From positions 2,577,882 through 2,641,881 of the forward strand of contig NZ_KE386488.1 of assembly GCF_000427365.1 (NCBI RefSeq): a stretch of 64,000 bases of DNA, given 5' to 3'. The DNA is from Rikenella microfusus DSM 15922 (GTDB lineage Bacteria; Bacteroidota; Bacteroidia; Bacteroidales; Rikenellaceae). Position 1 is the first letter of the stretch. Every line of letters begins with the position of its first letter. Below, one piece after another: positions 18,369 through 26,625 of the stretch. The position numbers and the translations under genes were made by a program. The notes under the pieces were generated by a model. That model ran no database searches. It was not told the origin of the DNA and saw only the letters and a list, made by a program, of their open reading frames with translations.

Positions 18369-18896
18369 TCAAAAGAACGACAGGGTATTCGTTTCCAGTT
18401 CCAATAAGAATTTTTTTGCCGGCAGCCCCCCTCCGTACCCGGTCAGCGAACGGTCGCTGCCGATCACACGATGACAAGGGGCAAAAATCGACAGGGAATT
18501 AGCACCGTTCGCATTCGCTACCGCCCGCACCGCTTTCGGCATCCCGATCCGTTCGGCCATTTCTCCGTAGGAGACGGTGGTACCGAACGGTATGTTCAAT
18601 AATTCGTTCCACACGCTTTTCTGGAACTCCGTACCGACAAAAAGCAGCGGCACGTCAAATGTCTGTCGCTTCCGGGCGAAATATTCGTCCAACTGCCGGA
18701 CGGCTTTCGCGATAACCTCCGACATACCTTCTACGAACCCGGCCTGCAATACCTGCTCCAACCGCCGGTCCACATGGTCGCGATGTTTCTCGACTTGCCA
18801 GTCGCACAAACACAGCTTCCCTCCGAACGAACCGAGCCGCAGTTCCCCGCAAGGCGAATGGTAACGATGTACCTGAATGACGTTCTGTAGTTCCAT
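18369..18896 (-). CDS. ogt: Methylated-DNA-protein-cysteine methyltransferase
   Basis: 175 residues. The DNA-binding and active-site domain is clear: FQKSVWNELLNIPFGTTVSYGEMAERIGMPKAVRAVANANGANSLSIFAPCHRVIGSDRSLTGYGGGL (spaced here only to show order: FQKSVW, then TTVSYGEMA, then the catalytic PCHRV, then LTGYGGG). The Cys of PCHRV accepts the alkyl group from O6-methylguanine in a suicide reaction. The N-terminal ~85 residues are the short variable domain, including several Cys. It stands alone on the minus strand between a terminator and the left island repeat. Confidence 0.93.
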   Translation of the reverse strand: MELQNVIQVHRYHSPCGELRLGSFGGKLCLCDWQVEKHRDHVDRRLEQVLQAGFVEGMSEVIAKAVRQLDEYFARKRQTFDVPLLFVGTEFQKSVWNELLNIPFGTTVSYGEMAERIGMPKAVRAVANANGANSLSIFAPCHRVIGSDRSLTGYGGGLPAKKFLLELETNTLSFF

Positions 18897-19136
18897 ATTG
18901 TTATCGAAATATGCTTTTCAGTCGATTTAACGCTCGCCGGGTATCCAAATCCGGTCGGGTTCCCGTGCTTTCTCCCCATTGTCCATTTTCACATCGATAT
19001 GAAAATGCGCTCGCCGGAAATATTGCAAAATTAACAATTCAGAATTACTACCCGCATAATTCCCGCCCCGATTGCATACGTTCGGCAACCATTTTCTCCC
19101 CACTATTAGCCATGCGCATGAAAGCCGAACACAACC
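18897..19136. other. Spacer between ogt and the island boundary
   Basis: No gene. TAATTTTG on the minus strand (19026-19033) could be a -7 for ogt, and an 8-bp perfect inverted repeat (CATTTTCA 18985-18992, TGAAAATG 19001-19008) lies between it and ogt. The last part, next to the repeat, differs from the integrase coding sequence found at the corresponding place in the right copy. Confidence 0.4.
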
Positions 19137-19466
19137 CCATGGGGTTCTCTCCTCTTTTTAATGGGACACAAATGTAGGGTGAGAAACTCGGAAAGGAATG
19201 ATGCAGTTTATTGATATTCAGTGCGTTTTTCTCCAAACTGCAGGCCATTTTCCCGGCAGGTCGTTTTGGCCTACGATTTTGTTACGGGCGAAGGTGTCTC
19301 ATTCACATCGTTATGCGATGTCAGGCCCCGAACCCGCCGGCAGAAACCAGAGTCTTCTAATCTGTAAAATAGTGATTTTCAATCTATATTGCGCCGATTT
19401 GCGCAATAAAAAAACCTCCCGTGAGAGAGGTTTTACTGAATCCGCGTGATCCCGCTGGGATTCGAA
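19137..19466. repeat. Left direct repeat of the island: integrase leader plus tRNA 3' end
   Basis: Matches 54498-54827 with a constant offset of 35,361 bp, so no net indels, at roughly 90% identity by eye. On the minus strand it holds, in order, a 3'-tRNA-like end (19447-19466), a small terminator hairpin (19408-19434), TTGCGC/GCGCAA (19389-19406), a -7 TACATTTG and a GAGGAGAG ribosome site before an ATG at 19140. In this copy the coding sequence after that ATG is not integrase, so the gene is lost. It marks one edge of the accessory region. Confidence 0.85.
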
Positions 19467-19822
19467 AAGTGATTTATCGTGGTCCCCGTGGGTGTCGAAC
19501 TCCTTTGTAAAACCTACTATTTAACAGATTAGTACGTTTTCAAGTTTAGACTTGGCCTACAATCTTGCCCAATCAAATTTCACTGTATCGTACTATTTTT
19601 CTGCGTTTCTTACTTGCAAAGATAACGATAAGAAATGAAAACAAGAATGGATAAACGTGAAAAAATTATCAACAAAGAATTTGAACGAAAACCACACGGT
19701 GCGCTGGTTATTCGCCACGTGCATGAAAGTGCAAAATTGAAAAAATTGTATTACTGAGTTTTCGTAATGAAAATGTCTTAATTAAGATTTTTCGAGCGAG
19801 TTCTTGGAAATATCGAATAGAA
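19467..19822. other. AT-rich relic region inside the left island edge
   Basis: No gene. On the minus strand, TATCTTTG at 19615-19622 is a good -7 element pointing left into a region with no gene, as though a second integrase or similar gene has been lost. Around 19481-19502 the minus strand again looks like the 3' end of a tRNA (GTTCGAC, then CCCACGGGGACCA), which may be another old attachment site. Confidence 0.4.
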
Positions 19823-20710
19823 TCAATACTTGATCTTGAAATAGTCGAGTATCGCCTTATAGTTGTCTTGTGCGGTAAGACAGGTGTCTGTCAGATACTC
19901 TTTCACTTCGGGCCAACGTTGCAGGCCTCGGTAATAAAATATTTTCAGGTCGTCGGTGATGATGAACGGCACGATGCCGTTGGCGAGGCACTCTTTGAAG
20001 AGAAGGAGCCTGCCGACACGCCCGTTACCGTCCTGAAACGGATGTATAGCCTCGAAACGCTGATGCAGGTCGAGCAGATCGGCGAACGACTTTTTCGGTT
20101 TGGCGTTGTATTCCGCAAGCAAGGCTTTCATTTCACGCCGCACGTTTTCCGGTGCGGTGGTTTCGTTACCGCCTACCTCATTGGGCAGACGTTTGTACTC
20201 CCCGACGGCGAACCACTCCTTGCGGCTGGCCGATGTTCCCGATTTGAGGATGGCGTGCAACTCTTTGATAAGCAATTCGGTCAGCCGCTCTTCGGCGCGG
20301 TCGATAACGAGTTCGATACAGCGGAAGTGGTTCATCGTTTCGATAATGTCGTCTACACGGACGCTTTCGCCTTCGATGCCGACAGTGTTGGTCTCGAAGA
20401 TATAGCGTGTCTGGTCGTGTGTCAGACGACTGCCTTCGATGTGATTGGAGTTGTAGGTCAGGTCGATCTGCGTGCGATGATAGATGCCGCCTTTGAGCTT
20501 TATTTCCTTTTGTTCACGCAATGCAGCGAGTAAAGGCGATTCTTTTGAACGACGACGCTTGCGCATGGGTAGTGCGGCATCCGCAGGAATGTTCCATGTC
20601 TTTCCCGTAAGGAAAGCTCCCTCAATTTTCCCTTCGGCACAGTAGTTCCGTGCCGTGCGCTCCGAAATACCATATCTATCGGCAAATGCGCTTACTGAAA
20701 TATACTCCAT
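19823..20710 (-). CDS. fic: Fic protein with N-terminal HTH (class II, self-inhibited)
   Basis: 295 residues. Residues 1-45 are a MerR/excisionase-like helix-turn-helix (VSAFADRYGISERTARNYC, then wing KTWNIPADA). The Fic core has the catalytic HPFQDGNGRVGR (~residue 229) with His, Asp and the anion-binding GNGR. An N-terminal inhibitory motif S/TxxxEG is present as SNHIEG (~residue 93), so activity is likely held off until the helix moves. Such enzymes transfer AMP or another nucleotide to Ser/Thr/Tyr/His of a target, often as toxins. The gene has a strong promoter with a palindrome and repeated TATCGGCAA sites, suggesting that the HTH autoregulates it. The stop is TGA. Confidence 0.9.
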   Translation of the reverse strand: MEYISVSAFADRYGISERTARNYCAEGKIEGAFLTGKTWNIPADAALPMRKRRRSKESPLLAALREQKEIKLKGGIYHRTQIDLTYNSNHIEGSRLTHDQTRYIFETNTVGIEGESVRVDDIIETMNHFRCIELVIDRAEERLTELLIKELHAILKSGTSASRKEWFAVGEYKRLPNEVGGNETTAPENVRREMKALLAEYNAKPKKSFADLLDLHQRFEAIHPFQDGNGRVGRLLLFKECLANGIVPFIITDDLKIFYYRGLQRWPEVKEYLTDTCLTAQDNYKAILDYFKIKY

Positions 20711-20751
20711 ACGCTTTGTTTATCGGCAAGTTCAATCTCCGAATTTGAAAG

Positions 20752-20788
20752 TAAAGATAGTATAACTTGCCGGTATCGGCAAATTATA
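20752..20788 (-). promoter_or_regulatory. fic promoter with overlapping palindromic operator
   Basis: Minus strand: TTTG (plus 20780-20783) and TATCTTTA (plus 20752-20759) with a 20-bp spacer, a near-ideal Bacteroidetes promoter. A 28-bp near-perfect palindrome (20761-20788, core TTGCCG-GTAT-CGGCAA flanked by TATAA/TTATA) covers the -33 and spacer. The 9-mer TATCGGCAA recurs exactly at 20677-20685 and 20721-20729, inside and just before the fic coding sequence. Repressor binding here would block transcription. Confidence 0.75.
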
Positions 20789-20836
20789 CAAAATATTCTA
20801 TTCGATAACTTAAAATGAAAATACAAAAAAGTAAAG

Positions 20837-21960
20837 ATGAAATGGCCAAAGTTCGACCCGACGGAGATCGCCGGTTTCAACCGACAGATTGCAGAACTGC
20901 GCCGTGAGGTCGACCGTCTGAACGGGCTGGGAGCATCGGCGACGCAGGCGACGGGTAAGATAACAGCTTTGCAAGCCGAGATCAAGAAGTTGGAGGAGCG
21001 GAAGCAGGCGGCATTCGATGTGCAGGAGATTGCCGACTGCAACGCCCGTATCGAGGAGTTGAAGAAGGAGATCGACGGGCTGAACAAGGTGCTTCCGAAA
21101 GACCTTTTGCCGCGCGAGCCGCTCGCGCCTATTCTGCCGGACGGCGTGAAGCTGGCCATGCCGCAATTCGAAATCAAACTGCCCGATCTGAAACCTATCG
21201 TGACGCGGGCGATGGAGCAGATGAAGGCCATCCGCGAGTTAGTCCGGGGCGAGGTATTCGGCTGGGCGGACGAGGTCGGCGGTAAGTTGGAGGGTGATAT
21301 TCGGGATGTAGAGCAAGTGGTGGCGACTTATACCGAAGCGCTCGTCTCCAAAGGCTGGGAGTTCGGTGCGGCATTGGAGCAGGTGGGCGGAGCGGTCAGG
21401 GAAACGATACAGGGTTTCGACCAATCGCTATCGACGTTTCTCGCCAATAGCATCGTTGCAGCGGCTGAAGCCATTGGGCAGATCATGGCCGGCGACCTCG
21501 GATTCGGAGGCTGATGAAAGCCATTCTATTGCAGTTCGCCAATTTCCTCAAGCAAATCGGTTCGCAAATGATCCAGTTTGGTGTGATGATCATAGCCTTC
21601 AAGTCGGCGCTCAAATCGGTGCTGGCCAACCCGTGGGCGGCAATTGCCATCGGAGCCGCAATGGTGGCGGCCGCAGCCGTGATGACGGCGCTGATCAACA
21701 AGCAGGCGAAAGAGAACGCGCCGAAACTGGCCAAAGGCGGTCTTACCTTCGGCCCGACCTATGCGATGGTCGGTGACAACCCCAATGCCGGAGTCGATCC
21801 GGAGGTCATAGCGCCGCTATCCAAACTTAAGGACATGATGGTCGGAGGTGGTACGACCAACGTAAATATAACCCTTTCGGGAGAACTTACAGCCAAAGGC
21901 CGAGACCTCGTCTATGCTATCGGGAAGGAGAATTTTAAGACGAATATTCTTGGAGGATAG
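20837..21960 (+). pseudogene. Phage tail tape-measure protein, 3' fragment with frameshift
   Basis: Two frames together form the end of a tape-measure protein. 20837-21514 encodes coiled-coil heptads (IAELRREVDRLNGL, IKKLEERKQAAFD) and an amphipathic region ending MAGDLGFGG. 21514-21960, in another frame, continues with a membrane-like stretch (NPWAAIAIGAAMVAAAAVMTAL) and the usual C-terminal KGGLTFGPTYAMVGDNPNAGVDPEVIAPLSKL. The frames join near 21505-21515, so one frameshift splits the gene; the 5' part is missing, replaced at ~20836 by the fic promoter region. It is a relic of a tailed prophage. Confidence 0.75.
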
Positions 21961-21971
21961 GGCTTTTGTTA

Positions 21972-22976
21972 TTATGACACATAGTTAATATGGTCGATAA
22001 GATATTCTTTAGCACAATTTTCAAGAATATTATATTTTTTGACTAAACGATCCATATTTTCAAAACATAAAGCATTATCATGTAATAATGCTAATTCATA
22101 TGCAGACATCTGCGCTTGGACAAACTGAGCATATTGAAAACATTTATAATTTATTTCTGATTTCTCATTATAGCCGGATGCTTGACGTTTTTGAGCGGAC
22201 TCGAATTGATCTATAAATTTGAGTATGTGATATAAATTTCTAAAGTAATGTCCCATTGCATAATGATAGCGCTTGAAAAAAATATCATAAATATATTTTA
22301 CACGTTCAGCTTCTTGTAATTTATGTGCTTTATCCCAGTGTTCTTGAGTTATACCATATATTTTATTAAGCAATTGTCTCCTACGCTTTTGAATTATCTC
22401 ATTTTCTTTTTCTTCTGGATTGTTACAAGGGTCAAAACTAGGACTTGACCGATCATATATCTCCGCGATTAAATTTTCAATATATTCATCGTCTTTATCA
22501 CTATAATATCCATCGTATATTTTAGACTTCAAACATTTATTTATCCTATTCCTTTCAGTCACCGCAAAACGAAAAAATTCACGACCTTGTATCGTAATTA
22601 CTTTTATATCACTGGTCCCTATAAGTTTGACGAAATTAGCTTGTATATCGTTGGTGATATGTTGTTGGGAATTTAATAGATTAAATACTGTAGTCTCAAA
22701 ACTTTCCATGCGAGCTTCGTAGTCTTGTTTTTTAATAGCAAGTTGTTGGGATTTAAGAGTAAGATAAAGCATAACAAATCCTGCCAAAGAAAAGATTGAG
22801 CCAACAAAACCTCCTATGAAATCTCCATATTGTCCAAATAACGAAGCATCACAATTCCCAGATCCATCATTAAATGGCGGTCTTGACATAAATATTACGA
22901 TGACTAAAATTCCTATTACAATAAGAATCCATGCCCAAAAACTCCATATTCTTGTTTGCTTAATAGCATTTTCCAT
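21972..22976 (-). CDS. AbiC-like putative phage abortive-infection membrane protein
   Basis: 334 residues, markedly more AT-rich than its neighbours, which suggests separate acquisition. Two N-terminal membrane segments (~11-31 and ~56-75, the latter SIFSLAGFVMLYLTL) are followed by a charged cytoplasmic domain. The block SLAGFVMLYLTLKSQQLAIKKQDYEARMESFETTVFNLL and the later YHYAMGHYFRNLYHILKFID are characteristic of the putAbiC (putative phage abortive infection) family. Family membership is by pattern; the mechanism is unknown. It sits antisense between two broken phage tail genes, a usual place for phage-borne defence cargo. It appears intact. Confidence 0.75.
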   Translation of the reverse strand: MENAIKQTRIWSFWAWILIVIGILVIVIFMSRPPFNDGSGNCDASLFGQYGDFIGGFVGSIFSLAGFVMLYLTLKSQQLAIKKQDYEARMESFETTVFNLLNSQQHITNDIQANFVKLIGTSDIKVITIQGREFFRFAVTERNRINKCLKSKIYDGYYSDKDDEYIENLIAEIYDRSSPSFDPCNNPEEKENEIIQKRRRQLLNKIYGITQEHWDKAHKLQEAERVKYIYDIFFKRYHYAMGHYFRNLYHILKFIDQFESAQKRQASGYNEKSEINYKCFQYAQFVQAQMSAYELALLHDNALCFENMDRLVKKYNILENCAKEYLIDHINYVS

Positions 22977-23053
22977 AATTCAAATGGGGAACATTGTCTC
23001 CATAAAGGTATAAAATTCTCCGCTACTTTCACAGCCATAAGAAATGAAATTTC

Positions 23054-23714
23054 ATGGCAGGAGTACGGATCAAGGATTTACAGGACGCCAAAGGTATTGT
23101 CGAACGGTTCAACGATTTCCAGTTCCCGGTGGACAGCACGAACCCCGATAAGACACTCCGGCGTCGGGTCGGGAGATGAAGGCGGCCATCAGTACACCCA
23201 AGCACACCCACGCCATCGAAGAAGTCACGGGGACTTCCGGGTGAGCTGGAAAAGAAACTCGACAAAGCGGGCGGTACGATGACGGGCGATCTGCGCGTCG
23301 AGGGCGATACGCACGTCCGGAACCTACGCATGGACGAATACCTCGAAGTACCGGAACTCAAATACAACCGCATCACGGCCACCGGCAACGAATTTTGGGT
23401 GACCGACGGCGGCACGGTGGACGACGTGGCCGAGAGCGACGATGGCATCTATCTCGTAACGCTCAAATCCGACGAGGACGAGACGGCGATCAGTTTCCAA
23501 TTCAAAGATATCCTGCGTGGCATCTTCTATACGGAGAACGGCAAGGGCAATCCGGTAGGTTTCCGCACGGCCTTTCTCGAGGTAACGGGCGTTATCGACC
23601 AAACGCACTTCTATTGCATTCCTCTGAACAATATTCCATCACAACGCTTTATGACTCTCGCGCGTCAGGGCAACAAGTCGGATGCGCACCGGCAAGGCGC
23701 GGTCTATATGTTTT
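23054..23714 (+). pseudogene. Phage tail/fibre-type structural gene, frameshifted and truncated
   Basis: Begins MAGVRIKDLQDAKGIVERFND at 23054, then passes through a +1-like frame (DTPASGREMKAAISTPKHTH at ~23155-23235) before returning to the first frame with ELEKKLDKAGGTMTGDLRV. The GGTMTGDL-type repeat and the following NEFWVTDGGTVDDVAE, ILRGIFYTENG and MTLARQGNKSDAHRQGAVY are typical of Bacteroidales prophage tail proteins. Two opposite single-base shifts therefore cancel each other, but stops occur in both frames between. Phage similarity ends near 23709. Same origin as the tape-measure fragment, now separated by the AbiC-like gene. Confidence 0.65.
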
Positions 23715-23752
23715 CTCGTATTCCCAAATTTTCATTCCTGATTATCCGGTGT

Positions 23753-24064
23753 TTACTCCGGGGGTTTATAATAATTTTTCTCCAATATTTCCCGAATTTT
23801 CGATTCCGGATACAAGACGGTCCCGCCGATAGTCGTGTAAGGCAATAATCATTTATTCCGATATTCCTGAAGGGTACGACGGCTGATATGGAGGATGGAC
23901 ATAATCTCCGATCCGGTATAATATCGTTCATCTTTCAGAACGGGTTTATAATTCGCTGCCAGCTCCCGTATCTGCCGGCCCGATCGGGTTATTTTGGATA
24001 CAAGCTCTTTGTATACGGCCGAATGACTGTCTATCCGATCATTTTCATCTTTTTATTTATACAT
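23753..24064 (-). pseudogene. Small HTH-domain protein with in-frame TAA and TGA
   Basis: Reading the minus strand from the ATG at 24064: codon 4 is TAA, then an open frame KDENDRIDSHSAVYKEL runs to EIMSILHISRRTLQEYRNK, TGA (23849-23851), LLPYTTIGGTVLYPES, ending at TAA 23753. The HISRRTLQEYR and IGGTVLYPESKI parts are the excisionase-like helix-turn-helix of Bacteroidales mobile elements. The TGA falls where relatives carry a residue between YRN and LPY. Unlike the rest of the block it also has an early TAA, next to an A run, so it is more likely dead, or it starts at a rare codon. It overlaps the end of the next gene upstream by 8 bp. Confidence 0.55.
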
Positions 24065-24350
24065 GGACGTTATCCTTTCCCTGATTTTTTCCCAGCATAT
24101 TTTCGATTTCGTCTGCCCGATAGAAACATTTACGGCCGATGTAGCTATAACCGATCGTTCCGTTATCCCGATAACTTTGAAGAGTGCGTTTGGAAATATT
24201 TAACAGCAGACAAACTTCCTGTCCGTCCAATCACTGTTTCTGAGCCGGAGGATGAATACGATTTGAAAGCAGGTTTACCTGTTCGGTCAGTTGTCTGACC
24301 GAATCTACCAGATTCAGCCAAACCCGTTGTTCTATCACCAAATATTCCAT
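24057..24350 (-). CDS. HTH-domain protein with in-frame TGA at a conserved Trp
   Basis: 98 codons including the stop (TAA). N-terminal half (EYLVIEQRVWLNLVDSVRQLTEQV) is a short helical region; from codon 40 the excisionase/MerR-like domain LDGQEVCLLLNISKRTLQSYRDNG begins, with IGRKCFYRADEIENML as wing and last helix. Codon 40 is TGA (24231-24233). In this common family the residue before LDxQ(D/E)V is Trp, so TGA stands in place of TGG. It is the tenth gene of the minus-strand block, 33 bp after the third paralog. Likely a DNA-binding regulator or excisionase-like factor. Confidence 0.65.
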
Positions 24351-24383
24351 AATTCAACTATTTACATTATATATTTGTCAAAA

Positions 24384-25457
24384 TTACTGTCGGACTCCAT
24401 ATGCAGACGACCGGAGTTTGACCGAAGGGACTCGTCGGAGCCGGTCGGGCTGATTGTACCGAATACCGGGAAAGTGTTCCGCAAGCAGTTGTCCGGCCAG
24501 TTTTTTCAGGTCGGTTTTGTCTTGTTCCGCCCGGTCGAACCGCTCCCGAAAGGAGAACGAAGCGTACCTGCTGGTTTCCCTGTGGGGACGGCTGCCCGTT
24601 TCCTGAATGTGAAGCAGACAGGCAATATCGTGGTTACGTACCATGTTATTCGGCAGCCGGTGCCCGAAAACACCCGTCTCTGCCAGTTCCCACCAGGCTT
24701 CCGGTGTCGGTCGAAGGTCGAAATTTCTCGTGGCGATACCGTTGCGCAGCGCGGAATGATCCGCAAACCATTCCGCCCTTGCCGAACCGTCCGCCAGCGA
24801 TTCCGGTCTTCAGGCATCGACGAACCGGCGCAACGAATGATCGAACAGAGGCAGCAGGCCGCACTTCATGGCCGTTTGATTCATGTTGGGGTCGAAAAAA
24901 ACGGAAGCGTTCTCCCGCATCAGGCATTGCAACAGTTTGTCTCCTTTAGCCGACGGGCTGAATAACAATACGCCCTCGGAAAGTTCCACGGCATTACAGG
25001 CCCTGAAATCAGGTAAAACGCCTTTCAATTCCGGTATGCAGGCTCCGTACCCCATTTGCTTATCCCCGTAATCGCTCCTCCGGGACAAGGCCGTATGACC
25101 GGCTTCCGGCGTCAGCAGTTCGATACCCGTCTCCCGGCAATATACCGCATCGCGCAGGCGGACGATATGCTCCGGAACAATACCGCTCCGAATCAGGTCG
25201 GGACACACCCGGGCGAAATATTCGCGTCCGGGTCGTTCCGCCAGGCCGGGCACATTTTCTGCGGCGGATTCAGGCAGCCGGTAATGCAGCAATCAGTTAT
25301 CCGGTACCATCGGCGTTTTCAGGGCCATATCGACGCTCTTGCCGATAAACTTCCGGAAGCCCTCGCTGCCTTCGTCGCACAGAGCGATCCGCAGCGATTC
25401 GTGGCCCGGACTCAACATCAAATACAAGTCATGGAGATGATCGGAATTTCGTGTCAT
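24384..25457 (-). CDS. Unknown protein, third of three tandem paralogs, two in-frame TGA
   Basis: 357 codons from the ATG at 25457 to TAA at 24384, with TGA at 25293-25295 (codon 55) and 24810-24812 (codon 216). It aligns with its two upstream neighbours along most of its length: VPDN-TGA-LLHYRLP here against LPDY-TGA-LFRCDLP next door, then IVRLRDAVYC, NAVELSEGVLLFS and a basic, Arg-rich C-terminus RLRRVPSVKLRS. No signal peptide, membrane segment or known motif is recognised. It is probably cytoplasmic. The first TGA falls in the same aligned column as one in the second paralog. Confidence 0.6.
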
Positions 25458-25497
25458 CGCAGTTAGGTTTAACAGGGTTATAATTCTGTTGGAGTTG

Positions 25498-26607
25498 TTA
25501 AATGCCCGGCGAACGCTTACTTGCCCGCGGCCGGATGGACGGAACGGCACGCAGCGTTTTGCCTTTTACAGCCGGTGCCGGATGCCCGGTTGGATCGTCA
25601 GCCGAACTGCCGGAACGGATCCGGGGAAACATCCGGTGCAGCAGAACGGAAGACAGTTTTTTTAATTCCTGCCTCGAGTAATGTTCTCGCAAATTTTTCC
25701 CGGTAAATGTCTTTACCATAGAGGCCGCCCAATTGAGGTTTTGATTATTCAGCGGCAGCTCTCCTTTTTCTTTCAGGTATAACAAATTGGCGATTTTCCG
25801 GTTGGGCCCGCTCAGTTTCAACGGACCGTGCCGGGCCGAGTTCAGAAAGGCAGTGAAATTTCCCAGGCTCGGCGCCATATCGTATTCCGCCCAACAGATA
25901 CCGCCGCACAGGACATCCGTACCGGCAAACCTTTCCGCCGCCGGCATCCGATCCATCCGGACGTCGACAGGCACCATCTTCGTAAGCAGCGTTCTGTCCC
26001 AGGCCGGCAGATCCCATATCCGCAGCGTATCGCTCCGAAAATCCTGATCGAAAAAGCGGTCGGCCTGATATTGGAGCCAATCCGCCGCCTGATCGCGGAC
26101 AGAGAACACCAGAACCCCTTCGGCACTTTCCACAGCCGTTCAGGTCGGAAAAATCGCCTCCCCGGAGCGGATCACATGAATCCCCGTCCCGTATCGGTCG
26201 GCATGGGCCGTATAATCCGGATTATTCAATAATGCGCGGTGCCTGCCGGCTTCCGACAGCGGATCGATACCGTGTTCGATGCAGAAAGCCGCATCGCGCA
26301 GCCGTACCGCATCGGCGGGCCCCAGACCCCGTTTCCTCATGATTCCGGCAATCTTTTCCGGATAACCGTCCATATCGGACCGCTCCATAGGAGGGATCAG
26401 ATTTTTGTCCGGCAGATCGCAGCGGAACAGTCAGTAATCGGGCAGATATTTCCGATCCGTACAGTAGAATGTCACGTTGTCCCGGATAAATTCTCCGAAA
26501 CCGTACCGGGCCGTATCGTCCGCTATAAACATAGGCTGATAAAACGGGTTTAACGTCATATACAGGCTGCCCGGCTGCGTATCGTCCGGCTTTGCTTTCG
26601 TTTCCAT
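25498..26607 (-). CDS. Unknown protein, second of three tandem paralogs, two in-frame TGA
   Basis: 369 codons from ATG 26607 to TAA 25498, with TGA at 26431-26433 (codon 59) and 26140-26142 (codon 156). Shares with the other two copies AVRLRDAAFCIEHGIDPLS, then TAVESAEGVLVFSVRD, an internal GTDVLCGGICWAEYDM (paralog 1: SADVLIGAVCTEKYDM) and a basic tail ending in KTLRAVPSIRPRASKR. The second TGA aligns with Cys in paralog 3 and Tyr in paralog 1. TGG also occurs as Trp in this gene. No known domain is recognised. Confidence 0.6.
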
Positions 26608-26625
26608 TGTCGTCGTTAAAAGGAT

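Noticed and set aside
19447-19466. A complete tRNA gene at the left repeat
   Set aside because: Only about 20 bp of the 3' end is present; D-arm and anticodon arm are missing.
20837-21960. In-frame TGA reading of the tape-measure gene, as in the 24-35 kb block
   Set aside because: The two halves are in different frames, so this is a frameshift, not a TGA readthrough.
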